This document shows positions 47,121 to 59,259 of a stretch of DNA of 64,000 bases, in pieces; within the stretch, counting starts at the first letter, position 1; each line of letters starts with the position of its first letter. The translations under genes were made by a program, and so were the position numbers. Source of the stretch: Termitomyces sp. T153 (lineage: Eukaryota; Basidiomycota; Agaricomycetes; Agaricales; Lyophyllaceae); contig JACKQL020000008.1 in NCBI GenBank assembly GCA_018296165.2, forward strand, positions 1,468,123 to 1,532,122, in the 5' to 3' direction. The notes beneath the pieces are model-generated. The model did not search any database, was not told where the DNA came from, and was given only the letters and a program-made list of their open reading frames with translations.

Positions 47121-47289
47121 CTAGTACCCCTGTGTGTTCCCATTTATTCTATTCCTCACACAAACTAAAATCTCACTACACTTCCCTAGAAATATTGACT
47201 GAAATTGGGATTTATAGTGATATACTACAGAGTCTGAAATAAATATGCAACAGGACTGCAAGAACTCAGAATAGCAAGAAAATGAAGTT

Positions 47290-48935
47290 TGACTGCCCCC
47301 TCACTCCCTTCCCCCCTCTCCCCCCCAATTCCCAAATCCACCTCCATCTGCACTCAGACCACCACCAGGACCTCTGTGAGCCCTAGTAACGCCTCCCCTG
47401 CATCTGCTGCCACCTCCCACCACAACCCTAGGGCAACCACATTGTGCTGCCAATGCCCCACCAACAACCTTCCCATCCTTACCACTCCTTGCTCTAACTC
47501 TAGTGGGTGGCCTACAGACATCTGCACCAATCCATCCTGGATTGATGCAAATGCAGCAATAGCTCCATCCAAAAGGACTCTGTGCTCCTGCACCCAACCT
47601 GCTCTAAACTCATTAACTAGAGATAGAAGAAAGGGTAAGACACTCATATAGTACTCTGGCATGGCCTGAAGCAGCCTCAATTACCAACCACTCCTCTTGC
47701 TGCCTGCTGGCTTCCACCTCTGCCTGAGATAGCACACCCTCCCCCAAGCTCTGCCATCCCTCTGCCTCCCTCCCAGGATGCACCTTCACCTGCATCAATT
47801 GCTCCTGCAAACCCTGAACTTCTAATGCCTGCTCTATGGCCACTTGCATGGCAGTGTCCCACTCCTGCTGCAGCATGTTCCTCTTCCTGTGCACTGTATT
47901 GCAATCCTCTCCCACCCTTCTGAGCTCCCCCTCTTATGCCGTCAATGCCACTGACAAAGCCTCCACCTGCTGACAAAGAAATACCTCCATGATTAAGGGC
48001 ACAGGCTCTAAAGAACTTGACAGCCACTCCAACAGCATGCCCAACCTGAGGGAATACACATAAGGTCTGAGGAGGCCCGCCATCACCTCTGGGCCCCACA
48101 GCCTCTTGCTGGGCCCAGCCTCTGGCATTGGAGAGGCCCTCCACTTTCCCTTGTTCTCCATTGCCAGAGCCTCTTCCCTCCATCCACCCTGCAGGGATCC
48201 CACCTTCCCTGCCAGCCACCCCACATGCCTCTCTATCTCTAGACCCAACCCCTGCACTGACACCCTTGCCTTCCACGCCTTGCCTAGCTGCCCCCTCACC
48301 CAATCCTCCTCCCACCCCTGCTCTATAGCAACACACACCACCTGCCATTCCAATGAAATTGAGCATTTTTTGTGCCTTGTGCAGCATAGGAGGCAGACTG
48401 AAGTGTCCTGATGGGACACTGCCAATGGTTTGTTGAACTTACATAGCTCTCCTGTCAGGCACAAAGGGAACCCTAAAAAAGTTACTTGACCAACCCTAGA
48501 GAAATAAGCCAAGGACTTACTGGAGCCTTGTTCTGACACCACTCCAATGTTGGGGGACCCTGTGCCCACCCCAATGCCTGCACAAAGACCTCCACCATTA
48601 CCTCCATCTGTGGAATCCTCTGCATCTCCAGGACGGCTTCAATGTTCCCCACTGCCAAACTTATTCTTGAAGGACAGGCTTGGCTAACCTACTGCACGCC
48701 CCTCTCATGAGTGGAGCTACTGGACAAACCCATCACTGCCATGGACAATTCTGCCATACTTTTAGCCTCCTTGAAAAAACAGAAAAATAGACTCACAATT
48801 ACAGTACATAGCACCAATCTGATGCCAACACTCAAATTCTTCCTGCTCACTGTTGTATTCCATCAGCTTGTCTGCACAATTGTCATTGGAGGATAGGGGG
48901 GCAGAGGAGGCAGATGAATAAGCTGAAGAAGATAT
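47290..48935 (-). pseudogene. G5 copy of the antisense accessory gene
   Basis: Reads SSSAYSSASSAPLSS from 48932, but the start codon is ATA (48935-48933) instead of ATG. The cluster keeps CKFNKP...DTSVCLLCCTRHKKC with the x15 loop, while the first C-x2-C is altered. Then NLS-like GPSKRLWG, a coiled coil, EEWLVIEA, a degraded second intron, and VQEHRVLLDGAIAAFASIQD to the C-terminal QMEVDL near 47350. In this end it is closer to G7 than to G3. Frame changes near 47640-47680 and 47930. Confidence 0.75.
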
Positions 48936-49158
48936 GATGGGAAAATTTTTGGGAACCTTAGGATACATCCAAACCTTTTAATTAATTGGGAAGAACTCCC
49001 TGACAAATAGCAGCCACACTTTGACTTTGTCTCTCATGCCACTGCCACTGCCACTCGCTGCAGTGTGATCAATATTACTTGGCTTCAATTCCCACACCCC
49101 CACTAATCCCCGACCTATGCCCCATGTCTTGAGGATTTCAATGCTGAAGGGGGAGTGA

Positions 49159-50300
49159 TGTCACAATCTGCTCCCTAGACCCCTACACATCATTCCCAAC
49201 TTGCCTGCTCCCTCAGAGTCCCTCCTGATGCCCCATCAAACTCCACCAACCATTGTCTACCCTCCATGCCCACTCTGGCTAACTCCAATGCTTTTCCAGC
49301 TAACTCCAATGGCCTCCTGGGCAACTCTGACACCTTCTCTGCAGCCACAAATACTTCCCCTGGCTCTCCTAAGCTCCTGGAACCATCCCCCACCATTCCT
49401 GACTCTGTCATATGTCACTAACCCATCACCCTGGTTTCTCTGACCTACTCTGGAGTACTACAATAACCTTGGGACAGCCCACATTCTCAACTGATCCCAT
49501 TAAGATATCAATGTGGCCCATTCTCTAATCACAACCAACACTCATCAACCCCACCAAGCTCCACCAAGCCCTACTGCCACACCTGCTGTCCCCCGGAGCT
49601 CTCTAGTAGTCAGTATATAAGTTGTAGAGTAGCTTCTTGTACTCTAGTCTTGATATTACCTATTGCTTGATGTGTTTCTGATTGTTTCTCTCTTGTGTTT
49701 TGTGTTCTGTGTTATGTTTTCCTTACTCTCAGTCTCCTGGTCTTGTCTTGTCTCTATTTCTGTTATCATTCTCATTATCATTTTGTATCTCTGCTTGAAT
49801 CTATTCTTGTTTTTGTCTCAATCTCATCTCAACTTCATCTTGTTCTGTTTAGCTCCATCTTGTCTTGTTTGCTCCATTTCCTTCATTGTGCTCGAGTCCT
49901 TTCAATCTTGTTGCCTTTACAAACTCTGCACTCATGACTACAAATCTCAAACATTCTTTAAACCAACTCTGGACCTTGCTACTCACTTGGCCCTGAACTC
50001 CATCAACTTCTGTTGATCCCCCATCAAACTCTGGCTCCACTCCCATCACTCACATAGCCTCTGCTTACTCTGCACCTACAATATTTGCTTACAAAATTGT
50101 ACCTGATGCTCTGCTAAGCCTGTCCCTACACTCCTCTGGACCACCCCAGACCTGTTCAGATCACTCCCCAATGCTTGTCCTCACAAGTCCCCCACACTTA
50201 GCACCTCTCTGAGCACCCAGTTATCAGTGCAGGGAAGCATGTCTGCCTAGTAAGGATTTGCCCAGTGCAGCTGAGCCCCCATGGTCAGTGGAACCCAACA
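49159..50300 (+). repeat. G5 3' LTR
   Basis: TGTCACAATCTGC...GGAACCCAACA, 1142 bp, preceded by gaagggggagtga (polypurine tract). Diverged visibly from the 5' LTR. Confidence 0.88.
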
Positions 50301-50305
50301 GCAAT
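50301..50305 (+). repeat. G5 target-site duplication, right (gcaat)
   Basis: Counterpart of 41038-41042. Confidence 0.7.
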
Positions 50306-50658
50306 AATGCAAGCAAAGAAAACTAAAACATCAATTGCTAAGCCCTAGCAACATTTCTTGACTTTGCTTTTCATCTCAACTATACTTTACTAGTTATTTA
50401 GAAAAACCATCAAATACCATACAAAAACATTAAGTCTTTTTGTTTTGCTATTCTTTCAATTTCTTATAATTGTTTAAAAGCCCTTCACAGACATTTTCAT
50501 TACTATCTTCTTTCTTTCAATGCTGCACTTTACTGTTTGTTGCTAGCACTCAGCACACCTTGATTTACTGAGCATTTTCTCCATTGTTACTAGCATGAAG
50601 CAACAGTTACTAGTGCATAATGACTCATCCACCTTTGCTGATACTTTTGTTTTTGATC

Positions 50659-50661
<3 letters not shown>

Positions 50662-50700
<39 letters not shown>
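50662..50700 (+). repeat. (CT)n microsatellite
   Basis: About 19 uninterrupted ct dinucleotides. Confidence 0.95.
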
Positions 50701-50706
<6 letters not shown>

Positions 50707-50865
50707 TACTCTTTCTGATTCTTGGCAATATGATACATTTTCTTGAGCCCCTTAGGAGGGCCAGTCTACCAAGTACAAAAGAGATATAAAGCCCCTTAAG
50801 AAGGCTAGTTTGTGTTTATATGATACAAGCTGATATAAAAATATTAACATAGGGAGCAGCTGTTG

Positions 50866-52000
50866 CTAAGCATCAAGGTTGGTGTTGTTGCTAGGCACCT
50901 CTCCCATCTCCCCCTCCTCCCAGTCCTCCTTGCCAATCACATTTGCCTCCTGCCAAGCCAAGAATGCCTGGCAGTTGCCCTGGTATCCTGCCACAGTCAC
51001 CAGTGACCACTTGGCAACAGCAAACCTTGCCCATGCTGATATTAGTAGTGTTGACAAGGCTAGGTCTTCACCTAGCTACTCCAACTCATTGTTACATACC
51101 TGTTGCAGTGGAGTGCTGGTCCAGGTGCTCTAGCAAAACAGTCAGTGAATGTTACCTAGCAAAAAAGAAGACTTACCTGTTGTTGTGTGGCCTCCTCCTT
51201 GTTGCTCTCTTCACCATCCTTCTCCACCTCCATTGCCTCCTTGACCTCTTGCTCAACCTCTCCTCCACTAACCACTGGCTCAACCTCAGTGACCATTGCC
51301 AAGGGAGTCTTCTCCCTCATCTCCATACCCTCTTGCTCCTCCTCTCCCTTCTTGCTAGCAACCATCTTCTGTCACTTAGGCATAGCAACTGGTGTCAAAC
51401 TTGCTGCTCATCTATGTGCCAGAGGCATGTTGCTGCCATTGTTGCTCCCACTGTTACTTCCTCCACTGCTAGCCTTGTCTTCTCTCTCTCTGCTCTTCTA
51501 CTGTCACCTACTCTTATCAACCATATTTTCTCCTACCATCAACTCATCCTGCAAAGTCGGCATGTTCAAGCTAAAATGCTTGACTTGTATTGACTCTCCC
51601 TTCCTTGCCAACTCCCTCTGCCACTCCACAAATGCTCTGGCCTGACAAATAGAAGCCGCCTTTGCCACTATCTTTCTGGCAAACTTGCTGCCAGTGCTCC
51701 TCAATGACTTGCCACTATAGGAGCAGCCTTTCTTCATACTGTTGCAGTGATAGTATGGCTGAGCATTGGTTGGGTACCAACAGCCCTCAGGGTCCTTCTT
51801 GGCCCAGCAGTTGTTGCACTTGAGAAAATTTGTTAGCAAAACAAATAGCAAAAGTTGCTAGTCACTTACTGCTCCCTGTCCTTATTTGAAAGCTCACCTC
51901 TCCACAAGCAACACCATTGACTTCCCCTTTGCCTTCTTCAACACCACCCCTGTGCCTATTTCCATGTCCACCACCATCAAGGCTTTTTGCCAGCAAAGAA
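50866..52000 (-). pseudogene. Antisense cysteine-rich gene of H
   Basis: Minus strand, opposite to H pol and downstream of it. An upstream exon (VVDMEIGTGVVLKKAKGKS near 51960) ends VER at GTGAGC (51897). After a 79-nt intron (51897-51819, ...CTCAAG) the next exon begins CNNCWAKKDPEGC and continues ...YHCNSMKKGCSYSG, a C-x2-C-x8-C-x10-C-x6-C pattern like a Zn2Cys6 cluster with one Cys lost. A basic helix follows (KFARKIVAKAASICQARAFV), then an acidic Glu-rich stretch (51156-51365) and a last piece near 50866-51057. Stops and shifts. No detectable sequence similarity to the accessory gene of the family beyond the layout. Confidence 0.5.
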
Positions 52001-52076
52001 GGGTTGCCAAGCACTTGTCAAAAAAACTATCCTCAACAGGTTCCTGTGAAGATGTTAGCAAAATTTGCCAAGGAAT

Positions 52077-53125
52077 TGTCAGGTTCTGCTGACTATGGGG
52101 GCTCAGCTACACTGAGCATGTCCTTACTAGGTGGACATGATGTCCTGCACTTATAACCTAGTGCTCTGGAGTTGGTGTGGAGTGGAGGAACTTGTGAGGG
52201 GAAGCAAAGGGAAGCAGTCTGAACAAGTCTGGAGTGGTCCAGGGAAGTCTAAGACCAAGTGTATTAGACATTGGGCTTGGGCAGGCATCAGGAACAAGTT
52301 TGTAGACATGCAAATAGATTGCAGGGCAAGCAGAGGCATTGCAAGTGATGAAGGTGGAGCCAGAGTTTGACAGGAGATCAATCAAGACTTGATGGGCTCT
52401 GGGGCCAAGCAAAGGGTGAGGTTTGGAGTTGTTGTAAGAATGTTTAGGAGTTGTAGCATGTGTGCAGAGTTTGTACTGACATCAGAGATGAAAAGAATTT
52501 AGAGAAACAAAGAGAACAGAGACAGTCAAGATGAGACAGAGGCAAGACAAGATGAGACTGAAAAAAGAGATAGATTCAAGACTAAAAATAGAAATAGAAA
52601 CAGAAAGAGATACGAGACACAAGTAAACAGTTAATATAATATCAAGACTTGAGTACAATGAGCTACTTTACAACTTATATACTGACTACTGGATAGCTCC
52701 AGGAGACAGCAGGTATGGTGGCAGGGTTTGATGGAGCTGTGTGGAGTCAATGGGTGTTGGGTATGATCAAGGAGTGAGCTGTGGTGATATTCTGATAGGA
52801 TTAGCTGGGGATGTGGGCTGCTCCAGGGTCATTGTGATGCTTTAGAGCAGGTCAGGTGAACTAGGGCAGTGAGCTGGAGGCATCTGATGGGGTCAGGAAT
52901 AGTGGAAGAGGGTTTCAGAGGCTTAGGGGAAGTGTCAATAGCTGTAGAGAATGTGTCAGAGTTGGCCAGGGAGCTGTCAAGGTTTGCTGAAAAAGTGTCA
53001 GAGTTACCCAGAGTGGGTGCAGAGGGTGGGCAAGGGTTGGGGGAGTTTAGCAGAGCATTGTGAAGGGCTCAGGAAAGCAAGCAGGTTGGGAACAAGGTCA
53101 GGAGTCTAGGCAGCAGGTCATGACA
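52077..53125 (-). repeat. G8 3' LTR
   Basis: tgtcaggttctgctgac...ggtcatgaca, 1049 bp, followed by tcacccccccttcag (complement of the polypurine tract). Confidence 0.88.
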
Positions 53126-53339
53126 TCACCCCCCCTTCAGTGTTGAGACCCTTAAGATGTGGGGCACAGTTTGGGGATCAGCAGAGCATGGAAATCAAAG
53201 TTGAATAATATTGATCAAACTGCAGTGAGTGGCAGTGGTGTGGGGAATGAAGTCAAAGCATGGCCACCATTTGTCAGGAGGTTCTTTCCAAGTCAATAAA
53301 AGGGGTCAGACATACCCTAGAGTCCCCAAACTCTTTGCA

Positions 53340-54893
53340 ATGTCCTCCTCTGCCTACTCCCCAGCCTCATCAGCATTGTCCGCAGCCTCCCTCACCCCTT
53401 TGTCCTCAGGAAAGTCCAAGTCTCATCATAGTTGTAAGTGGGTGGAGACCATGTATCACAGTTGTGAGTTTGGTCCTGCTTACTCTGTGTTTGGGATCTC
53501 TTGACATATTGATAGAATTATCTGCAGCAGTGGCTGGCCTGTTTGGGGCATCATCTTGTGGCAGAGCTCCAGTGGGGTTGGCCCCCATATCAGTTGGCAA
53601 TCATCAAAGCCCAACTTTGGTCCAGGAGAGATCTAGGCTGTTCCAGAGATGCTGTGAGTCCCCCAGGTAGAGGTGACTCCAGAGGAGTTCATGGAGGTGG
53701 TAGGGCAGGTGTGGGGTCCTCCAACCCTGGAATGGTGCCAAGCAGAGGCTCTGGTGAGCATCCAGTGTTGTTGTATTCATGTTGCTTGAGGCATGAAAAG
53801 TGTCCAATCTTGTTGAGTTGGTGTGTAGCCTGCATGGTGGAGGAGCAGAGGTGGGATGTGGAGTGGGTTTCAGGTCAGCTGCTCAAGGGGCACAAGGGAA
53901 AGGTTTTGGGTTGAAGTTCCGGAGTGGAGTGTGGAGGTAGTGTGGGGCAGTCCACAATGAAATTGAGACTCCTGTGGAGTGGGTGGAGGGAGGGGGCTCC
54001 TATGGCACATGAGAAGGGGAAATGGAGAGCATCCCCCTCTCTGGAGGTAGGGCCCAGCAAGCAGCCACAAGGGGAAGAGTTGATGGTAGGCCCTCCTGGG
54101 CCACACATATACTCCTCTGGGTCAGGGGCTTTGATAGAGTGGTCTAGTAGGGACTCCAGCCCCTCTCCCATTGTCCCTGAGACATTTTAGCAGCAGTAGC
54201 AGAGGCATTGTCCCAATTGCTGGTGTCACACAAGGAGGAGGTCCAGAGAATTGCAGAGAATTGCAACAGGATTTAGCAGGAGTGCAACAAGGCATAGAGA
54301 GATTGGAATTTGGCGTGAAGGGAGCTAGAGGGGGCCATGTGAATGATTGCAGAGGAGTTACTAGAAGTGCAGGGGTTGCAGGAGTGGTTGGTGCAGTCAG
54401 AGTTGCAGGTGGAGCAGAGAGTGGATGTGCAGCAAGGGGCAGTGGAGGTGGAGGCAGCCAGGGCAGAGGTTGGGAGGCGGCATGAGGAATGGTTGGCCAA
54501 TGAGGTGGCTTTGGAGCAGAGGAGAATAATGTGTGAGTTCTCCTGTTTCTTGCTCCTTTTATCCTGCTGACACTGAGCCATCTAGACTGGGTCTGATAGC
54601 ATTGTGTCCTCCTTGATGAGGTGTCAGCTGCCTATGTCTTAATGTAGGATGGATTGGCACAGATGCCCAGGAAGCTCCCATCGGAATTGGAGCAGGGATT
54701 CAAGCAGATGGGGCAGTTGTTGGCAGGGCATTGGCAGAGGAATGCAGCAGACCCCAGAGCATGGTGGGAGGTGGTGACTAATGTGAGGGAGCCATTGCCA
54801 GGGCAGCTGGATGTCCTTGCTATTGTTGTTGCACAGATAGAGGTGGACCTGGTCAGGAGTAGGGTGCAGAGGATTCCAGAGGAGGGGGAGTGA
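53340..54893 (+). pseudogene. G8 copy of the antisense accessory gene
   Basis: ATG at 53340 (MSSSAYSPASS) with caataaaagg about 40 nt upstream. Exon 1 continues with IELSAAVAGL and PTLEWCQAEAL near 53730. The first half of the cysteine cluster is lost; CCLRHEKC remains near 53790. Then a degraded NLS-like patch, coiled coil (near 54350-54480), EEWLANEVALEQRRI and the C-terminal GQLLAGHWQRNAADPRAWW ... VVAQIEVDLV. Several frame changes and stops. Confidence 0.75.
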
Positions 54894-55057
54894 GGGAGTT
54901 TTTGGACCTTGTTTTCTTGTTGCTCCATGCCTATCCCTATCTTATAGCTGTACTTCTAGTCTGTGTATACTGAAAGTCTTTGCATTTCTGCTAAGTGTGA
55001 GAAGCTTTAGATGGAGTGAGGGTAAGAGTGAGTGGAAACACATAAGAGGTTACTTGT

Positions 55058-55117
55058 GGGAGTTGAATTCTTAATGAATCCAGAGGCAGGGGTTACGCCT
55101 ACTGATGCCATTTGTGT
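55058..55117 (-). other. Conserved foldable block (G8)
   Basis: Degenerate version of the G3 block at 32316; the middle stem has decayed. Confidence 0.5.
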
Positions 55118-55621
55118 TTACTAGTCCTAAAGGTCCCAGAGCTTAGTAGAGGGTTGTTGATGGAAGTCCCAGAGTTTGTCAGAGGCTCTGTCAAGGTTTT
55201 TTCAGAGTTCCCAAGTGTTTTCCTCAGGTCCATAGCCCTTCCAACAGACCAAGTACTGGGGTTGGCTATGGACCACATGGGAGTTGAGGATTTAGTCAAC
55301 CTCATAGTGATATTTGTCCTTGACTTCAACAGGGGGTAGTCAACTGGGGCATTGTCTGGAGAAGGGGTCCAGAGCATGTTTTTCAAGGAGTCATATGTGG
55401 AACATGGAATGGAGGCCCTTCAGGCCTGGAGGTAGGTTGAGCTTGTAGGTGTGCATGAAGACCTTCTGAAGAACTTTGAAAGGGCCAACACATTTATGAT
55501 CAAGCTTGACAGAGGGCCTCCAGGTCTTGAGATTTTGTCGATTGAGCCAGATCAAGGTGCCAGGGGGCCAGTTGGGGATTGGTTGGCATCAGGCATTAGC
55601 ATGCTTGGAGTAGGCTTGATT
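55118..55621 (-). pseudogene. G8 Pol, C-terminal remnant
   Basis: Integrase tail, GPF module and chromodomain region corresponding to G3 31800-32311, decayed. The N-terminal side is cut by G6 at 55622. Confidence 0.65.
55617..55621 (+). repeat. Presumed G6 target site (tgatt)
   Basis: Five bases before the G6 LTR; the partner copy lies outside the window. Confidence 0.4.
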
Positions 55622-56797
55622 TGTCACAACCCATCCCCTGGACCCCCGCACATCATCCAGCAACCCCCCGATTCCCCAAAAAACCCCTGACGCTCTGCCA
55701 AACTTCCACCCATGCCCCGCGCCTATTTCAGCTAACTCCGACACCTCCCCAGCTAACTCCGACACCTCCCCAGCTAACTCCGACGGCCCCCTGGCCAACT
55801 TCGATGCCTTCCCCGCAGCCACTAACACTCACCCTGGATCTCCCAAACCCCAAGAACCACCTCCGCTGTTCCCGATCTTCACCACCCATCATCAACTCAA
55901 CACCCTGGTTCCTCTGACCCATTCCGGAGTATCACAACAACCTCGGGGTGACCCACGTTCCCAAATGATCCCATCAACATATCAGCGCGGCTTGATTGCA
56001 ACCGACACCCACCCACTCCGTTGAGCTCCGCCAAGCCCCGCCGCTGCAGCCAACGTACCCCGAAGTTCTCCGGTAGTCAGTATATAAGTCGTCGAGCAGC
56101 TCTTTGTACTCTAGTCTTGATATTGCTTAACGTTACCTATGGTCTGATTGTTTCCTTCTCGTGTTTTGTGTTTTGTGTTTCATGTTTTGTGTTTCGTGTC
56201 TTGTTTTCTTATCTCAGTCTCCTGGTCTTATCTCAGTCTCTTGGTCTTGTCTTGTCTCCATTTTGTTATCATTCTCGTTATTGTTTCGTATCTCCACTCA
56301 AATCTACTCTTGTTCCATATTGACTCCATTCCATTTTGTCTGACGCCATCTCAGTGACTCCGTCCGGCCGCTGTGCCCAAGTCTTCATCAACCTTAATGA
56401 CCTCACGAACTCCGCAATTATGATTACGAACCCCGACACTCTTTCACCAGGTCTGAACCTTGCTCTTCGCTCGGCCCCAGACTCTATCAACTCAAATTGA
56501 TCTTCCATCAAACCCCGGCTCCGCTCCCATTGATCGCGTAGCTGCCTACTCCTTTGCTTCCGCAAATCTCCCTTACGGTCTTCTGCCTGAACCCCGCCAA
56601 GCCCGTCCCGTTTCCTTGCAATCTGACTCCTCCGGACCTCTCCGGATCTGTCTGGATCACATCCCACTGACTATCTGCACAAGCCATCAGTGCCCAGAAC
56701 ATTTTTGAGTGTTCGGTTACCAGTGCAAGGGGATCACGCCCGCCTAGTAAGGACTTGCCCAGTGCAGCTGAGCCCCTGAGGTCAGCGGAACCTGACA
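55622..56797 (+). repeat. G6 5' LTR
   Basis: TGTCACAACCC...GGAACCTGACA, 1176 bp; tcagtatataag near 56078, agtcttgatattg near 56112. Confidence 0.88.
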
Positions 56798-56810
56798 TAA
56801 TATCAAGACT
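56798..56810 (+). promoter_or_regulatory. G6 primer-binding site
   Basis: taatatcaagact; complementary to the LTR motif over 12 of 13 bases. Confidence 0.78.
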
Positions 56811-56830
56811 AATACCTTACCCTGTCTGTG

Positions 56831-56944
56831 ATGCCCACATTATCTCCGCACACACAATCAAATAACTCCAATGTCTATGGTCTACCCGTGCCAGGAAACC
56901 CTTATGATTCATACGGCCCTGCCCAATTTGCTGAGGCACATTGA
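56831..56944 (+). CDS. 37-codon Gag-start micro-ORF (G6)
   Basis: ATG 20 nt after the PBS, ends TGA at 56942. Same length and end as in G7 and near-identical sequence; one codon shorter than G5. Confidence 0.45.
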   Translation: MPTLSPHTQSNNSNVYGLPVPGNPYDSYGPAQFAEAH

Positions 56945-57881
56945 GTCGCGGATCCGACACCAAACATCCCCTCTGCTCCGGTTACATCCATACAACAGCT
57001 CCCTCCACAGACACCCTCCCCAACTCACACGCAACCTCCAACCCCTCGTGCAAACCATCAAATCATCTCCCACTCCACCCTTACCCTCTCTGCCAAATCC
57101 ATTCCCTCGCACAAAGTTGACCCCGACGTCACCCAAAGAACAACATCCTAAAACCTGGTGACCATCCGACCAAATGAGCAACAATGTCTCTGGCACCGCG
57201 CCAACCCTCCAACAAACAATAATGCCAACCCACTGCGAAACAGTCACCCATTGCGTGAGGATTGCCAGCCACAATGAGACCACTGAGAACGTGCTTCCCC
57301 AAAGCCTGCCTGTGGATCTACCGACCCACTAGCAACTCCGCAGACCAATGAATGCAACTAATCACCGACAACATCACCAAACCCTACTATCGACCCCCCG
57401 ACCCTCACCCCAACCACCCCCGAGGAACTACACCCTCCGACAACTAGCCCCGAAACCACCGAAATCAAGCTCGACCCAACAACCCCAACAACAGAACAAG
57501 AACCCCAGGCCTAGGCTATGCTCCAACCCCAGAACCTGCTTCCGGACCTCGGTCAACTCAGCCGTCACCTCTGCCCAACAAATAAAGGGGCCCCAACACC
57601 TCCGACCCAACCCCAACAACCCCAGCACAAGACCAAGACACCCCTGAGCTTCTAGATGGTCAGGAAAAAGAATGGCTACGCACCCTCCACCCCGCCACCT
57701 GAAGCACAGCCCCAAAGTTAATGAGGAGAACCATGGCACCCCACTCCTGACAAGGGACAACTCCAGACCACGCCGCTATTTCACCACCCTCCCTCACACA
57801 ATCCGGAGCCCCCGACAATGAGGACCCAGGATGCCAAACCTCCCTGCATGCCACCCCCAAACCTAAACTCCACCACCAGAC

Positions 57882-57886
57882 TCTGC
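57882..57886 (+). repeat. G7 target-site duplication, left (tctgc)
   Basis: tctgc before the LTR; the window's last base (t at 64000) is the first base of the expected right copy. Confidence 0.65.
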
Positions 57887-59049
57887 TGTCAGGGTCCGCT
57901 GACCTCGGGGGCGCAGCTGCACTGGGCGAGTCCTTACTAGGCGGGCGTGATTCCCCTGCATTGGTGACCGGACACTCAAAGACATTCTGGGTCCTGGGGG
58001 TTTGCACGGGTAATTGGGGAGATGTGATCCAGACAGGTCCGGGAAGGTCCGGAGAAGTCGGGTTGTGGGGAAATGAGACGGTCTTGGCGGGGTTCAGGCA
58101 GAAGGCCGTACGGGAGATTTGCGGAAGCAAGGGAGTAGGTGGCTGTGTGATCAATGGGGGCGGAGCCGGGGTTTGATGGGAGATCATTTGGAGTTGATGG
58201 AGTCCGGGACCGAGCGAAGAGTGAGGTTCGGACCTGGTAAGGGGTGTTGGGGTTCGTAATTATAATCGCGGAGTTCGTGAGGTCGTTAGGGTTGATGAAG
58301 AATTGGGCACAAGGGTCAGACGACGTCACCGAGACGGCGTTGGACGAGACAATATGGAACAAGAGTAGATTCGAGTGGAGGTACGAAACGATAACGAGAA
58401 CGATAACGAAAAGGGGACGAGACAAGACCGGGAGACTGAGATAAGACCGGGAGACTGAGATAAGATCGGGAGACTGAGATAAGACCGGGAAACTGAGAGT
58501 AAGGGGAAAAAGACACGAAACAAACACGAAACACAAAGAGGAAACAATCAGACCATAGGTAACGTTAAGCAATATCAAGACTGGAGTACGAAGAGCTACT
58601 CGATGACTTATATACTGACTACCGGAGGACTTCGGGGTACATCGGCTGTGGCGGCGGGGCTTGGCGGGGCTTGACGGAGTGGGCGGGTGTCGGTTGTGAT
58701 CGAAGATCGTGCCGCGCTGATACGTTGATGGGATCGCGGGTTGTTCCGAGGTTGTCGTGATATTCCGGAATAGGTCGGAGGAAGCAGGGTGTTGAGTTAA
58801 TGATGGGTGGGTGAAGATCAGGAATAGCGGGGGTGGTTCTCGGGGTTTGGGAAGCCCAGGGTAAGTGTCAGTGGCTGCGGGGCAGGCACCGAAGTTGGCC
58901 AGGGGGCCGTCGGAGTTAGCCGGGGAGGTGTCGGAGTTAGCCGAAGTAGGCGTGGGCATGGGCGGAAGTTCGGCGGAGCGTTGGGGGTCCTTTTGGGGGT
59001 TCGGGGTTTGATGGACGATGTGCGGGGTTTTGGGGAACGGGTCGTGACA
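57887..59049 (-). repeat. G7 3' LTR
   Basis: tgtcagggtccgctgacc...ggtcgtgaca, 1163 bp. Holds four copies of a 19-bp unit (gaccgggagactgagataa) near 58425-58500. Confidence 0.92.
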
Positions 59050-59213
59050 TCACCCCCCTTTCAGCGTCGAGACCCTTCGAGACGCGGGGCAGGACGGGGA
59101 TCGGCGGGGCGTGGGAGTCGAAGCCGAGCAATATTGATCAATCCGCAGCAAGTGATAGCGGCGTGGGAGGCGAAGTCGAAGCGCGGCCGCCGTTTCGTCA
59201 GGGTCCTCCTCAC

Positions 59214-59225
59214 TCAATTTAAAGC
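59214..59225 (+). promoter_or_regulatory. Core promoter of the accessory gene (G7)
   Basis: caatttaaagc, about 40 nt before the ATG at 59260, where G3, G4, G5 and G8 have an equivalent box. Confidence 0.5.
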
Positions 59226-59259
59226 TTTGGGCGTGCCCCGGGGTTTCTCAAATTTCGTC

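Larger units (their letters stand above)
41043..50300 (+). mobile_element. G5: old non-autonomous family member, 9.3 kb
   Basis: LTRs 41043-42202 and 49159-50300, PBS 42203-42215, and a minus-strand accessory gene near the 3' LTR, as in G3, but no RT, RNase H or integrase. The interior is Pro/Thr/Ser-codon-rich decayed DNA. Almost without CpG. Inserted in H. Confidence 0.85.
50306..52076 (+). mobile_element. H: right part
   Basis: Continuation of H after G5, with the same ttgctag-type motifs. 50306-50860 holds no gene apart from a (CT)n tract; a minus-strand cysteine-rich gene follows. Cut at 52076 by G8. Confidence 0.5.
52077..55621 (-). mobile_element. G8: old family member, 3' part
   Basis: Minus-strand element with its 3' LTR (52077-53125), accessory gene (plus strand) and the last part of pol up to 55621, where G6 is inserted; the remainder lies beyond the window. 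The LTR follows ggaat (52072-52076), the presumed target duplication. CpG-poor. Confidence 0.82.
55622..57886 (+). mobile_element. G6: non-autonomous family member, 5' part
   Basis: Plus-strand 5' LTR, PBS, micro-ORF and part of an interior resembling G7 and G5, interrupted by G7 at 57887. The interior from 56945 to 57886 has no intact gene; it aligns with G7 61950-62690 on the other strand. CpG content is intermediate. Confidence 0.8.

Noticed and set aside
51187..51645. Leu/Ser-rich plus-strand frame that looks like membrane segments
   Set aside because: It is the reverse complement of the acidic, Glu-rich part of the minus-strand H gene, so the hydrophobic look is an artefact.
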